34,526 nucleotides of DNA from Archaeoglobus sp. JdFR-24 (GTDB lineage: Archaea; Halobacteriota; Archaeoglobi; Archaeoglobales; Archaeoglobaceae): NCBI GenBank assembly GCA_002011215.1, contig MTML01000031.1, forward strand, positions 1 through 34,526. Reading direction: 5' to 3'. The position numbers and the translations under genes were made by a program. Below are positions 1 to 7,821 of this stretch, one piece after another (position 1 is the stretch's first letter; each line of letters starts with the position of its first letter). The notes under the pieces are model-generated. The model was not told the origin of the DNA and did no database searches. It saw nothing but the letters and a program-made list of their open reading frames with translations.

Positions 1-1
1 C

Positions 2-1393
2 AGGTTTGATGTACACATCTATGGCGAGTCGATGAAGCCAATCATTGCAGAAATGGCAAAAAGAGCAGGAGCTGAAGTGATCAATAGAGTTATGGCAACA
101 AACTATCTTGTAAAGGATGGTAAAGTTGTTGGTGCAATTGGTTTTGGCGTGAGAGACGGAAAACTCTATGTTGTAAAGGCAAAGGCAACAATTATTGCAA
201 CTGGTGGTGCAGCTGGACTTTACAGACCCTACACCGTTGACGGGATCGATTCTCATCATCAGGTATGGTATTCTCCATTCAATACTGGAGCCGGATATGC
301 AATGGGTATCCGGGCTGGAGCGGAGATGACAAGCTTTGAGCAGAGATGGGCAGCCTTGAGAACCAAGGATTATAATGGGCCTATTGATACAATATCTGTT
401 GGATACAAGACACCGATCATAAATGCAAAAGGAGAGAGAATTCTGCAAACCAAGTTTGCTGATTCTGGTGGGGACACCGCTCCGAGATACATCAGAAATT
501 ATGCAGTTATGAAAGAATGGTATGATGGGAACCCACCAACATATGTTAGTACAACTCATATAACGGATGACCAGCTTAGAGAACTCAAAACTGATTACTT
601 AAACGAGAGACCAACGTTTGTTCTGTTCATGGCCTCAAGAGGTATAAATCCCCAGGAGGAGCCAATTGAGGTTTATGGAAGTGATCCCTATATTGTAGGT
701 GGACACTGTATGGCGGGTTACTGGGTTGACGAGAACAGAAAAACAACACTGGATGGTCTTTACGCAGCTGGAGATGTTGCCGGTGGTGTACCAAACAAAT
801 TCATAGGTGGATGCTGGGTTGAAGGAATGATGGCTGCAAGAGATGCTGTGGAATACATCAAAACAGTTGGAGACATTGAAATCGATGAAGAACAGGTTAA
901 AGCCGAAAAAAGCAGAGTTTTCGCTCCACTCATCAGATACTTCCAGTTGAAAGATGAATATACTACTGGTGTTAAAGCAGGAGTCACTGCAAAAGAAATG
1001 GAAGAGAGACTTCAGAGGTTGATGGACGAATATGCTGGAGGGGTTGGTCAGTTCTACAGGATGAATGAGGAAAGACTCCTCTACGCGTTGAAGCACCTTA
1101 AAGTCCTAAAAGAGCAGACAAAGTACCTTTATGCAAAAGATTTGCATGATCTGTTGAAATGCCATGAGGTGATTGATCTTTTAGATGTTGCTGAAGTCGT
1201 GGTTCATCACTGCCTCTACAGAAAGGAGACAAGATGGCCAGCCTGGCATGAGCGCATCGATTATCCAGAAAAAGACGATGAAAACTGGTTATGTTTTGTA
1301 AATTCTGTGAGAGATCCAGAAACTGGCGAAATTAGGGTCTTTAAGAGGCCTTACGAGCAGATTGTGCCTGGAGACAGGTACAGTCCAAATTAA
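2..1393 (+). CDS. AprA-like FAD-dependent adenylylsulfate reductase alpha homologue (5' partial)
   Basis: The frame is open from the first bases of the window, so the N-terminal FAD-binding part lies outside. The visible 464 codons resemble dissimilatory APS reductase alpha subunit (AprA), a cytoplasmic flavoenzyme interconverting APS with AMP and sulfite. Shared landmarks recalled from Archaeoglobus AprA include HIYGESMKPIIAE, the ATGGA turn, VWYSPFNTGAGYAMG, the Arg-rich FEQRWAALRTKD segment, PYIVGGHCMAGYW with the catalytic-type His, the FAD-binding YAAGDVAGG, and the C-terminal LYRKETRWP segment. Compared with canonical AprA, the middle of the protein is shorter. It is followed 14 bases later by an AprB-like ferredoxin, which supports an AprAB-type pair. 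No sulfate adenylyltransferase gene is visible. Another FAD reductase of the fumarate reductase superfamily acting on a different substrate is possible. Confidence 0.8.
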   Translation, partial: RFDVHIYGESMKPIIAEMAKRAGAEVINRVMATNYLVKDGKVVGAIGFGVRDGKLYVVKAKATIIATGGAAGLYRPYTVDGIDSHHQVWYSPFNTGAGYAMGIRAGAEMTSFEQRWAALRTKDYNGPIDTISVGYKTPIINAKGERILQTKFADSGGDTAPRYIRNYAVMKEWYDGNPPTYVSTTHITDDQLRELKTDYLNERPTFVLFMASRGINPQEEPIEVYGSDPYIVGGHCMAGYWVDENRKTTLDGLYAAGDVAGGVPNKFIGGCWVEGMMAARDAVEYIKTVGDIEIDEEQVKAEKSRVFAPLIRYFQLKDEYTTGVKAGVTAKEMEERLQRLMDEYAGGVGQFYRMNEERLLYALKHLKVLKEQTKYLYAKDLHDLLKCHEVIDLLDVAEVVVHHCLYRKETRWPAWHERIDYPEKDDENWLCFVNSVRDPETGEIRVFKRPYEQIVPGDRYSPN

Positions 1394-1407
1394 GGAGGTG
1401 CTGTAGT

Positions 1408-1749
1408 ATGCCACCTATAGTGATAAAAGATAAGTGTGATGGATGTAAAGCCGAAAAAGAACCGCTATGCGAGATGATTTGCCCGGGAGATCTGATGACA
1501 CTGAACCCTGAAACGAAAAAAGCATACTGTAGAGACCCCAGAGATTGCTGGGACTGTATGTCATGTGTAAAAATTTGCCCACAGGGTGCGATAGAGACGA
1601 AATTACCGTATCAACTTGGTTACTTCCCAGCCAAGCTTATACCAATGAGAGTCGGAGAAGATAAGATCTACTGGACAGTCATAGATATCAACGGAAAGCA
1701 GGAAAGATATGGATACGTAACGAGAGGAAAACCAAAACGTCTCATATAA
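1408..1749 (+). CDS. AprB-like two-cluster ferredoxin subunit, short form
   Basis: A 113-residue protein with two [4Fe-4S] motifs: CDGC plus a spaced CEMIC, and CWDCMSCVKICP. The Trp in CWDC matches the residue that lies between cluster I and FAD in Archaeoglobus AprB, so electron transfer to the flavoprotein upstream is expected. The beta-strand ending YWTVIDINGK also matches AprB. Canonical AprB is about 150 residues and carries a C-terminal tail that wraps around AprA; this protein stops just after that strand and so lacks the tail. The start has a strong Shine-Dalgarno GGAGGTG 7 bases upstream, and the gene lies 14 bases behind the AprA-like gene, so the two are cotranscribed. Assignment as the partner of the preceding flavoprotein is confident; the substrate is not. 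Confidence 0.82.
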   Translation: MPPIVIKDKCDGCKAEKEPLCEMICPGDLMTLNPETKKAYCRDPRDCWDCMSCVKICPQGAIETKLPYQLGYFPAKLIPMRVGEDKIYWTVIDINGKQERYGYVTRGKPKRLI

Positions 1750-1776
1750 ATTTTTAACTTTTAGGGGGTTTGAAAA

Positions 1777-3219
1777 ATGGATGATGAGGAAAATACAAAT
1801 GTAAGTTATAATAAGCAGGTAGCTGGATTGGTTTTAGCCTTTGCAGTGATGCTGGGGTTACATTTCGGGCCTACATTGCCTGGTTTAAATCCACAGGGGC
1901 AATCGGTTCTCGGAGTCTTTTTCTGGTTCATCATATGCATGATTTCGGAGGCTTTACCAAAAGCCGTTGTAGGAATAGCATCGCCACTCTTTGTAGTTAT
2001 TCTCGGAGGATTCAAGATTGAGGATGGCTTTTCAGCTTTTACAAAAAACGTATTTTTCTTGGCACTCGGAGCTTTCGTGTATGCTGCGGTGATGATGGGA
2101 ACACCACTGGGAAAACGTATTGCAATTACTGTAACGAATTATCTCAGATCAACAAGAGTTGTGAAAATTTTATTGGGGCTTTCGCTGGCTGATGTTGCAA
2201 TTGGGGGTGTACTTCCAACTGTTAGTGAAACTGCACTGTTTCTTCCCATAGCTAAGGGTGTAACCTCTTTGATGCAAGGTAAGGAGCATTTGCCTGAAGT
2301 TAAAAGGATAAACAACGCGCTAATACTTCTCATTACTGGACTTGTCCCGCTTTTCACAGGTACATTAATTTTAACGAGCCACTTTCCGAACATAATGCTG
2401 GTTGGAACTCTGGAGGAAATAGGGATCTATATATCTTGGACTGACTGGCTTATCCTCAACCTCCCTCTTTGGGGACTTTTGGTAATAATGTTTCTGTATG
2501 TTGTCTGGTTCTTTAAACTCTGGAAACTTGAGATTCCGGGAGCTGATGAGGAATTACCTAAAATTAAGCAAGAACTGGGTAAAATCACTTGGCCAGAAAT
2601 ATGGGCACTCGGAGCTTTGTTCATCGCTCTCTTCCTCTGGATTACTGAAAAACAGCTACATAATATAAAAACAGGTATGGTCGCTCTGATTCTCGTTTTA
2701 CTGGTGTTCTTACCCTTCGGAAAAATTGAGTTCAGGAAAATTAATAAATATATTATGTGGGATATCTGGGTTCTCCTTGGTGGTGCAATATCTCTCGGTG
2801 GAGCGCTTTATAAATCGGGAGCTGTGTCATGGCTCGCTGGCTTTATAGTGGAGCCAATTAAGGCTGGGAATATAACGAATCCAATTATCGTGCTGCTTAT
2901 AGTGGTGTTTGGTTTTCACATTGCCAGAGCTGGAATGGTCAGTGCAGTGGCTATGGGAGCTACGTTCATCCCACTAACAATGGCAGTAGCAAGTGAACTG
3001 GGTCTCAGCACACTTCCATTTACACTCATTGTCATAAACTGTCTGAGCTATGCATTTTTCCTGCCGATGTCTATAACCGCTTTTCTGATTGCTTGGGGTG
3101 CATCAGAAATGTCTATGGCGGACGTGATTAAATTTGGAGTCCCACTTTCAGTGATCTCAAATCTGTATGTGATCTTCGTACAGGGAGCCTGGTTAATGGT
3201 GTTGGGATACACATTTTAA
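1777..3219 (+). CDS. DASS-family (SLC13-type) anion symporter
   Basis: A 480-residue polytopic membrane protein with the divalent anion:Na+ symporter fold: a repeated helical hairpin core, the early segment VLGVFFWFIICMISEALP, and a C-terminal block resembling the second hairpin (IARAGMVSAVAMGATFIPL). Family members import sulfate, thiosulfate, sulfonates or dicarboxylates. The usual Ser-Asn-Thr signatures that help bind Na+ and substrate are altered: the first reads Ser150-Glu-Thr152 and the second Ser389-Ala-Val391. Coupling ion or substrate may therefore differ. A GGGGG Shine-Dalgarno lies before ATG 1777, and the gene follows the AprB-like gene by 27 bases, implying that it imports or exports the AprAB-like enzyme's substrate or product. 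Confidence 0.8.
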   Translation: MDDEENTNVSYNKQVAGLVLAFAVMLGLHFGPTLPGLNPQGQSVLGVFFWFIICMISEALPKAVVGIASPLFVVILGGFKIEDGFSAFTKNVFFLALGAFVYAAVMMGTPLGKRIAITVTNYLRSTRVVKILLGLSLADVAIGGVLPTVSETALFLPIAKGVTSLMQGKEHLPEVKRINNALILLITGLVPLFTGTLILTSHFPNIMLVGTLEEIGIYISWTDWLILNLPLWGLLVIMFLYVVWFFKLWKLEIPGADEELPKIKQELGKITWPEIWALGALFIALFLWITEKQLHNIKTGMVALILVLLVFLPFGKIEFRKINKYIMWDIWVLLGGAISLGGALYKSGAVSWLAGFIVEPIKAGNITNPIIVLLIVVFGFHIARAGMVSAVAMGATFIPLTMAVASELGLSTLPFTLIVINCLSYAFFLPMSITAFLIAWGASEMSMADVIKFGVPLSVISNLYVIFVQGAWLMVLGYTF

Positions 3220-3250
3220 ATTTTTTAATTTTTTAGTATAGGGTGATACG

Positions 3251-4243
3251 ATGATAGAAGTGATATTGGCATTATTTACTAGCATGTTTATAGTTTTTAT
3301 CGCAGCCATGTTATTTGTTAATGCGATTGAATTTCTTGGCTGCCAGCTTAAGTTAGGACGTTCATTCGTTGGGGCAATACTTGCCCCTCTTTTCACATCA
3401 TTTCCTGAAATGACTATTTTTCTGGTAGCAGTTTTTGCATATGGGGGATTAAGTGGAGAAGAGATAGGTGTTGGCACGTTATTTGGTCAACCTTTTATGG
3501 CGTCAAGCCTTTCATACGGTCTGGTGGGTGTTGTTGTTCTGCTTGGCTATTACTTGAAGAAAAGAGATGATCTGGTGTTAGAGGTCGATAGAACTCTGAT
3601 AATACCCTATGCATTCATAACATTTCTCTTTCCACTGACTATAGTGCCGTCATTTATGGGTGAGTACTCACGCCATGTTTTTGGTGTTCTTTTCCTGGTT
3701 TCGTACTTAGTATATGTATGGATGATGTACAGAAATAGAATGGTTGAGATCATAGAGGATGCTGATGAGCCGTATATCTGCAGATACTTTCCTTATCCAG
3801 TGATGGGTGGGGTGATTCAGCTAATTGCAGCAGTTGTGCTCCTGTATATAGGATCTCATGAGATGGTATCTTCAGTAGATGGGCTTGCAAGACAAATAGG
3901 CATAAGTGCTATGGGTCTTGCAGTGATAATAATTCCTGCAGCTACAGCAATTCCTGAGACTGTTAGTGCGCTTATATGGGGGTACAGAGGAAAAGACACG
4001 ATGTGTATCGGATCGTTAGTTGGTGAGAAAATATTGTACTCGACATTCTATCCAGGTTTAGGACTTCTTTTGACATCCTGGGTTCTTGACACGCATGCAT
4101 ATATGAGTGTGGCTGCAACGACAATTATCTCGCTAATACTGCTGTACTATATAATAAAACAGAGGGTGCCATGGTATGCGCTGTGTTTCGGCTTATTCTT
4201 CTTCGTTGCATATGCCGTACTTGTGTTTATATACCATATTTAA
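3251..4243 (+). CDS. CaCA-type sodium/calcium exchanger-like membrane protein
   Basis: A 330-residue hydrophobic protein with about ten membrane segments and the two inverted alpha-repeats of the cation/Ca2+ antiporter superfamily. The first repeat contains FTSFPEMTI (acidic Glu53) and the second PAATAIPETVSAL (Glu236), the ion-coordinating positions in this family. The usual GSNxxN motifs after these are not kept: the equivalents read TLFGQPF and LVGEKIL. The ion transported may thus differ, or the protein may have been recruited as a partner of the DASS transporter upstream. Shine-Dalgarno AGGGTGAT precedes ATG 3251, 31 bases after the DASS stop codon, consistent with a four-gene operon. 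The family assignment is fairly secure, the role is not. Confidence 0.7.
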   Translation: MIEVILALFTSMFIVFIAAMLFVNAIEFLGCQLKLGRSFVGAILAPLFTSFPEMTIFLVAVFAYGGLSGEEIGVGTLFGQPFMASSLSYGLVGVVVLLGYYLKKRDDLVLEVDRTLIIPYAFITFLFPLTIVPSFMGEYSRHVFGVLFLVSYLVYVWMMYRNRMVEIIEDADEPYICRYFPYPVMGGVIQLIAAVVLLYIGSHEMVSSVDGLARQIGISAMGLAVIIIPAATAIPETVSALIWGYRGKDTMCIGSLVGEKILYSTFYPGLGLLLTSWVLDTHAYMSVAATTIISLILLYYIIKQRVPWYALCFGLFFFVAYAVLVFIYHI

Positions 4244-4285
4244 TATTTTAATACTTTTATTATAATTTAATTCTCAACTTACCTT

Positions 4286-4303
4286 TAGCCTGACCATCAG
4301 GTT
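4286..4303. terminator. Small hairpin between convergent genes
   Basis: CCTGA-CCA-TCAGG forms a short stem, extended by one A-T and one wobble pair, just beyond the stop codon of the minus-strand LysR gene. AT-rich sequence follows on either side (4244-4275). It could help end transcription of the two converging units. Archaeal termination depends mainly on T-runs, so this is only suggestive. Confidence 0.3.
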
Positions 4304-4305
4304 GT

Positions 4306-5268
4306 CTATTCTGACGCATAAACAACCCTATATAACAGGGATTTTGCCTCTTTCTTGAAAAAGTTAAGAAGTTTTCTGTAGTCTTCATTTTCAAGGAGGT
4401 TTTTTCGATAAATGAGGTACATAGGGCGCATCATCTTAAAATCATAAATCTCCCGAATCTCAATCAACCCGAGCTCTTCAATACTCTTTGCGGCAATGAG
4501 TGAGGTAATTGCAACTCCTGCACCCATTGATACGGCATGAAGCTGAGAATATACACCATCGACTTCCATTGCTACATTTGCATCATCAAGTGAATAACCT
4601 CTCTCCTCTAAAAGTTTTTTCAACAGTCTCATTATTCCAAATCTTTCATTCAATAACACCAGGGGATGCTTGAAAACATCATCCAAGAAAATCTTGTCTC
4701 GATCTAACAACTTGTGGTTTTTCGGAAGTGCGAGGATGAATTCATCATCCCCGAGCATATCAACTTCAAGTTCTTCATTTTCAGATATCTCTTCGGATAA
4801 GTATCCCACCACAGCTATATCGGCCTTTCCACTTCGAATGTTCTCTAAACAGGTAAATGCATCCAGCAGTTTCATGGTCAACTTTAAATTTGGATGTGTC
4901 TCGGCAAACCCTTCTACAATACTTGGAACTAAACTTATACCTGGTGCACAGCCAGAAACTAAAATTAAATTATGGTTTCTCATTCTCAGAATATCTTCCC
5001 TTACTTCGGTGAGATCTTCAAGTATTTTTTCAACTCGCCTATATACTATTTGCCCCTCATTTGTCAGCGTTATTCCACGTGTGTTTCTTTTTATTAACTT
5101 CGCGCAAAAAAATTCTTCAACAGCACTAATCTGCATACTTATTGTACTTACAGAAACTCCAAGTTTATGTGCCGCAGCGTGAAAGCTACCACTATTTGCA
5201 ACTTCTAAAAATGTATTGAGATAATCAAACCTCATTTTTTTAAAATCATGATTCTCGTGATTCTTCAT
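4306..5268 (-). CDS. LysR-family transcriptional regulator 1
   Basis: A 320-residue LysR-type regulator. The N-terminal winged helix-turn-helix is clear (FLEVANSGSFHAAAHKLGVSVSTISMQIS in two parts, then LTNEG), followed by a linker helix and a periplasmic-binding-protein-like effector domain (from about residue 105, with DIAVVGYLSE and the late block GAGVAITSLIAAKSIEELGL). Such regulators bind a small molecule, often an inducer from the pathway they control. The gene converges on the AprAB-like/transporter operon. A TATA-like CTTATAAACA is centred 28 bases before ATG 5268, which favours this start as leaderless; an internal ATG at 5235 would begin right at the helix-turn-helix. It is clearly paralogous to the regulator at 6534-7466. 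Confidence 0.9.
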   Translation of the reverse strand: MKNHENHDFKKMRFDYLNTFLEVANSGSFHAAAHKLGVSVSTISMQISAVEEFFCAKLIKRNTRGITLTNEGQIVYRRVEKILEDLTEVREDILRMRNHNLILVSGCAPGISLVPSIVEGFAETHPNLKLTMKLLDAFTCLENIRSGKADIAVVGYLSEEISENEELEVDMLGDDEFILALPKNHKLLDRDKIFLDDVFKHPLVLLNERFGIMRLLKKLLEERGYSLDDANVAMEVDGVYSQLHAVSMGAGVAITSLIAAKSIEELGLIEIREIYDFKMMRPMYLIYRKNLLENEDYRKLLNFFKKEAKSLLYRVVYASE

Positions 5269-5290
5269 CTATTTCCTTGATTAGTAACAC

Positions 5291-5300
5291 TGTTTATAAG
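5291..5300 (-). promoter_or_regulatory. TATA box for LysR 1
   Basis: On the minus strand the sequence reads CTTATAAACA, centred about 28 bases upstream of the ATG at 5268. This spacing places transcription start at or next to the start codon. Confidence 0.55.
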
Positions 5301-5510
5301 ATTTTGGTATCACAGTATAACAATTGCTTACACGTTTCCAATGTGTAGTGACAATATATGTGGTTATTTAACAAAGATTTAGCAGGTTTGTGGGGTATAG
5401 TAAGTGGGATTAAAGTTGGTCAAAAACGGGATAGGATTTATTTGAATATCTTTATTCAGATTTGAATTTGGATCTCAGAGAGTTGATAAAATCACACTTC
5501 AACCCGAAAA

Positions 5511-5520
5511 CTTTAAAATA
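5511..5520 (+). promoter_or_regulatory. TATA box for the small membrane protein gene
   Basis: CTTTAAAATA is centred about 26 bases upstream of ATG 5541. No Shine-Dalgarno precedes that ATG, so the message is probably leaderless. Confidence 0.5.
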
Positions 5521-5540
5521 ATGTGGATTTAATCTGGCTG

Positions 5541-5789
5541 ATGAAATTATCTGATGAGGTAAAAGTAGCTATAGTGGCTGCTATCTGTATTCTTAGCATT
5601 GCAATTGTATTCAAAAATGTTCTCCAGTTGCAGGTCAGTTATATAATTTCGAACGGCCCTCTCTATTTATTTGTTGTTTACCTCATCACGCGAAGCAAAA
5701 CAGAAAGATCGAAATGTGATAGGCCATTGTACTGGGGTTCAGCGATAGTTATGGTTACAGTACTTACTATTCTAGTATATGTTGTATGA
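5541..5789 (+). CDS. Small two-helix membrane protein, function unknown
   Basis: An 82-residue protein with two predicted membrane helices: roughly residues 8-24 (VAIVAAICILSIAIVF) and a C-terminal helix (SAIVMVTVLTILVYVV). Between them is a further hydrophobic stretch (GPLYLFVVYLI) and a charged loop RSKTERSKCDRP. I do not recognise a family. ATG 5541 is preferred to an upstream GTG at 5523 because of the TATA box 26 bases upstream. The gene stands alone between LysR 1 (divergent) and the YjbQ gene; it may be a target of LysR 1, which shares the 272-base intergenic region. Confidence 0.55.
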   Translation: MKLSDEVKVAIVAAICILSIAIVFKNVLQLQVSYIISNGPLYLFVVYLITRSKTERSKCDRPLYWGSAIVMVTVLTILVYVV

Positions 5790-5903
5790 TTTATGTGGCG
5801 TGGTTTTTCGCTGGCAATACTGAGAACAGGACTCTTAATACTTCATATTTTCATTTGCGGTTATATAATATCTTGTTTGAGTGATAAATTGTTGCTTGGT
5901 CGA

Positions 5904-5935
5904 TTCCGCATTGATCAGACAGTCTTGATGCGGAA
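5904..5935. repeat. Perfect 8-base inverted repeat
   Basis: TTCCGCAT at 5904-5911 is complementary to ATGCGGAA at 5928-5935, with a 16-base loop that itself contains AGACAGTCT symmetry. It lies 80 bases ahead of the YjbQ gene. It could be an operator for a dimeric regulator or an RNA hairpin. Confidence 0.5.
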
Positions 5936-6015
5936 ATGAAATTGCGATGATTGTGATGATGTGTCAAACCGCTACGAGGATAAAAGAAAAATAATCAATC
6001 TGCGTATCATCATCC

Positions 6016-6435
6016 ATGGAAATCGAAACTAGTGAAATCGTTTTCGATACGGGGTATGAGGAGATAGACATCATCGATATAACATCCCATATTGAAAGCT
6101 CGATCAGAGGGTGGAATGAAGGTTTTGTGAATGTTTTTGTTCAAGGATCAACTGCTGGAGTTACAGTAATGGAGTATGAGAATGGCCTTATACATGATAT
6201 CAAAACCTTCTTTAAGGAGTTAATCCCAAAAGAGCAAAATTACAAACATAATTTAACCTGGGGTGATGCAAATGGCCACTCTCACCTTCGGGCATCTCTT
6301 TTAAAACCATCTCTAACAATACCCTTCAAAAATGGGCGAACCTATCTCGGAACGTGGCAGCAGGTGGTTATTTTGGATTTTGATAATAAAAGAAAAGAGA
6401 GAAAAGTGATCATTCAGGTGTGTGGTGTTAGATGA
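6016..6435 (+). CDS. YjbQ/UPF0047 family protein
   Basis: A 139-residue protein of the widespread YjbQ (UPF0047) family. Seen are the family blocks NVFVQGSTAGVTVMEYE, WGDANGHSHLRASLLKPSL (with the conserved His residues) and NGRTYLGTWQQVVILDFD. Members form small trimeric beta-barrels; some bacterial members have thiamine-phosphate synthase activity when overproduced, but the physiological role is unsettled. The length is typical. No Shine-Dalgarno precedes ATG 6016, and an A/T-rich segment near 5985-5998 could act as a weak TATA box. It is a single gene placed between two LysR units, and nothing links it directly to sulfur metabolism. Confidence 0.88.
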   Translation: MEIETSEIVFDTGYEEIDIIDITSHIESSIRGWNEGFVNVFVQGSTAGVTVMEYENGLIHDIKTFFKELIPKEQNYKHNLTWGDANGHSHLRASLLKPSLTIPFKNGRTYLGTWQQVVILDFDNKRKERKVIIQVCGVR

Positions 6436-6503
6436 CGTTTCTCTGTTTTTTCTGAAGATGGTTGTGTTAACAAGTAATAATAATTCGAAATAGGTGTCTA
6501 AAA

Positions 6504-6513
6504 TTTTAAATAT
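6504..6513 (+). promoter_or_regulatory. TATA box for LysR 2
   Basis: TTTTAAATAT is centred about 26 bases upstream of ATG 6534 and no Shine-Dalgarno lies between, indicating a leaderless transcript. Confidence 0.6.
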
Positions 6514-6533
6514 CTCCAGCCATAGTTGAAAGT

Positions 6534-7466
6534 ATGCCAAGAATCGATTTCATGCAAACATTTCTCAAGGTTGTTGAAAAGGGTAGTCTTAAAGGTGCTG
6601 CTAAAGACCTTAATATGTCTGTGAGCTCAGTCAGCTTTCAGATAAACTCTCTTGAGGAATTTTATGGGGCAAAACTTCTTGAGAGAAAAGTAAGTGGGGT
6701 TAATCTTACAGAAGAAGGAATTATAGTGATGAAAAACATGGAAACAATTCTTGGGTCAATCGAAGATACAAAAAAACTGATTGCAAGCCTGAGAGAGGAT
6801 AAAATAACAATCGCGTCAGGTATGGTTGGTCTTAACACCGTTTTTCACCTCCAGTCACTTCTAAAAGCCAGATATCCTGGTCTTGAGGTAAATGTAGTTT
6901 TGAGAGGTGCTCACGAATGTGTTAAAATGCTCAATCGGGGCGAAACAGATTTTGCGATAGTTGGTGATCTGTCTGAAGATGTTGATGACAAAAGATTTCT
7001 TGTTTCTGAGCTCGGTAAGGACTGGCTTGTCCTCATAACTCCCATGAACCACTCTCTCGCAAATAAAGATGAAGTATTCCTCGAGGATGTCATTCAGTAT
7101 CCCATGATATTTCTTACAGAGGATTATGGCATTACTACAAGTATTAAAAAAGCGCTGAAGGAGAGTGGAATTGATGAAGAACCAAAATCGTCTCTTACAG
7201 TGGGTGACTTTTTTTCAAAGCTCAACAGTGTTTCAAGTAACCTCGGAATAGCAATAACATCTCTGATTGCAGCCTCCAAAGCATATGAAGTGGGTCTGGT
7301 CAAAGTACGGTCTATTAAGGGATTTAAAAGTGAAAGAAGCATTTATCTGGTGACAAGTACTCTTTCTACAGAATGCATGAGAATGAAAGAGTATCACAGC
7401 TTTATTGTCGAAAATTCCAGAAGACTTTTCGAAAATTACCGAAACATTTACAACAATTTGCAGTAA
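6534..7466 (+). CDS. LysR-family transcriptional regulator 2
   Basis: A 310-residue LysR-type regulator: N-terminal winged helix-turn-helix (FLKVVEKGSLKGAAKDLNM, then SVSSVSFQINSLEEFYGAKLL and LTEEG), linker helix, and an effector-binding domain with DFAIVGDLSEDV and the late NLGIAITSLIAASKAYEVGL block. These same landmarks occur in the regulator at 4306-5268, so the two arose by duplication. The next genes downstream on the same strand are DUF169 and TSUP, separated by a 377-base region containing a 19-base direct repeat, a plausible operator set. The start is fixed by a TATA box 26 bases upstream. Confidence 0.9.
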   Translation: MPRIDFMQTFLKVVEKGSLKGAAKDLNMSVSSVSFQINSLEEFYGAKLLERKVSGVNLTEEGIIVMKNMETILGSIEDTKKLIASLREDKITIASGMVGLNTVFHLQSLLKARYPGLEVNVVLRGAHECVKMLNRGETDFAIVGDLSEDVDDKRFLVSELGKDWLVLITPMNHSLANKDEVFLEDVIQYPMIFLTEDYGITTSIKKALKESGIDEEPKSSLTVGDFFSKLNSVSSNLGIAITSLIAASKAYEVGLVKVRSIKGFKSERSIYLVTSTLSTECMRMKEYHSFIVENSRRLFENYRNIYNNLQ

Positions 7467-7526
7467 TGATATAAAATTCTCGGGCTTTTTAATTTTTAAC
7501 AATTAATAGTTTAGTATTGCAATTTT

Positions 7527-7545
7527 TTTGTAATTTCTAAAAAAT
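7527..7545 (+). repeat. 19-base direct repeat, copy 1
   Basis: TTTGTAATTTCTAAAAAAT occurs here and again, identically, at 7766-7784. It lies in the presumed 3' region of LysR 2, 221 bases upstream of copy 2. Confidence 0.7.
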
Positions 7546-7765
7546 AAGCCATTTCAAATTTTTTAAAAAGTACGTTTTTTAGTGTTTTTAAAATACTTGA
7601 TTAAAAATTATTGATCGGAAAAAACGTTAAGATTAGACTCTATTTAAATGTGAACTCTGTAAACAATACATAATCATCTTGATTAGCTTTCTGAATCGGT
7701 TAAAATCCAGAATATCTTCTTTGGCTATTCACTTACCATAGAAATTGCTTAGCTTTTTTCAATTA

Positions 7766-7784
7766 TTTGTAATTTCTAAAAAAT
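7766..7784 (+). repeat. 19-base direct repeat, copy 2 (candidate operator)
   Basis: Identical to 7527-7545. It ends about 28 bases upstream of the TATA box of the DUF169 gene, a usual site for an archaeal activator. It overlaps a 14-base element (TAAAAAATTTGAAA, 7777-7790) whose reverse complement is at 7552-7565. Confidence 0.6.
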
Positions 7785-7812
7785 TTGAAACATGTTTAGA
7801 ATTTTTCGAAAC

Positions 7813-7821
7813 ACTTAAATA
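7813..7821 (+). promoter_or_regulatory. TATA box for the DUF169-TSUP operon
   Basis: CTTAAATAC is centred about 27 bases upstream of ATG 7844. This supports a leaderless message starting at that ATG rather than at an upstream in-frame ATG/TTG that would lie before the promoter. Confidence 0.6.

Noticed and set aside
5940..6015. C/D box small RNA (GATGATG motif near 5955)
   Set aside because: No matching CTGA D box at the proper distance and no terminal stem.
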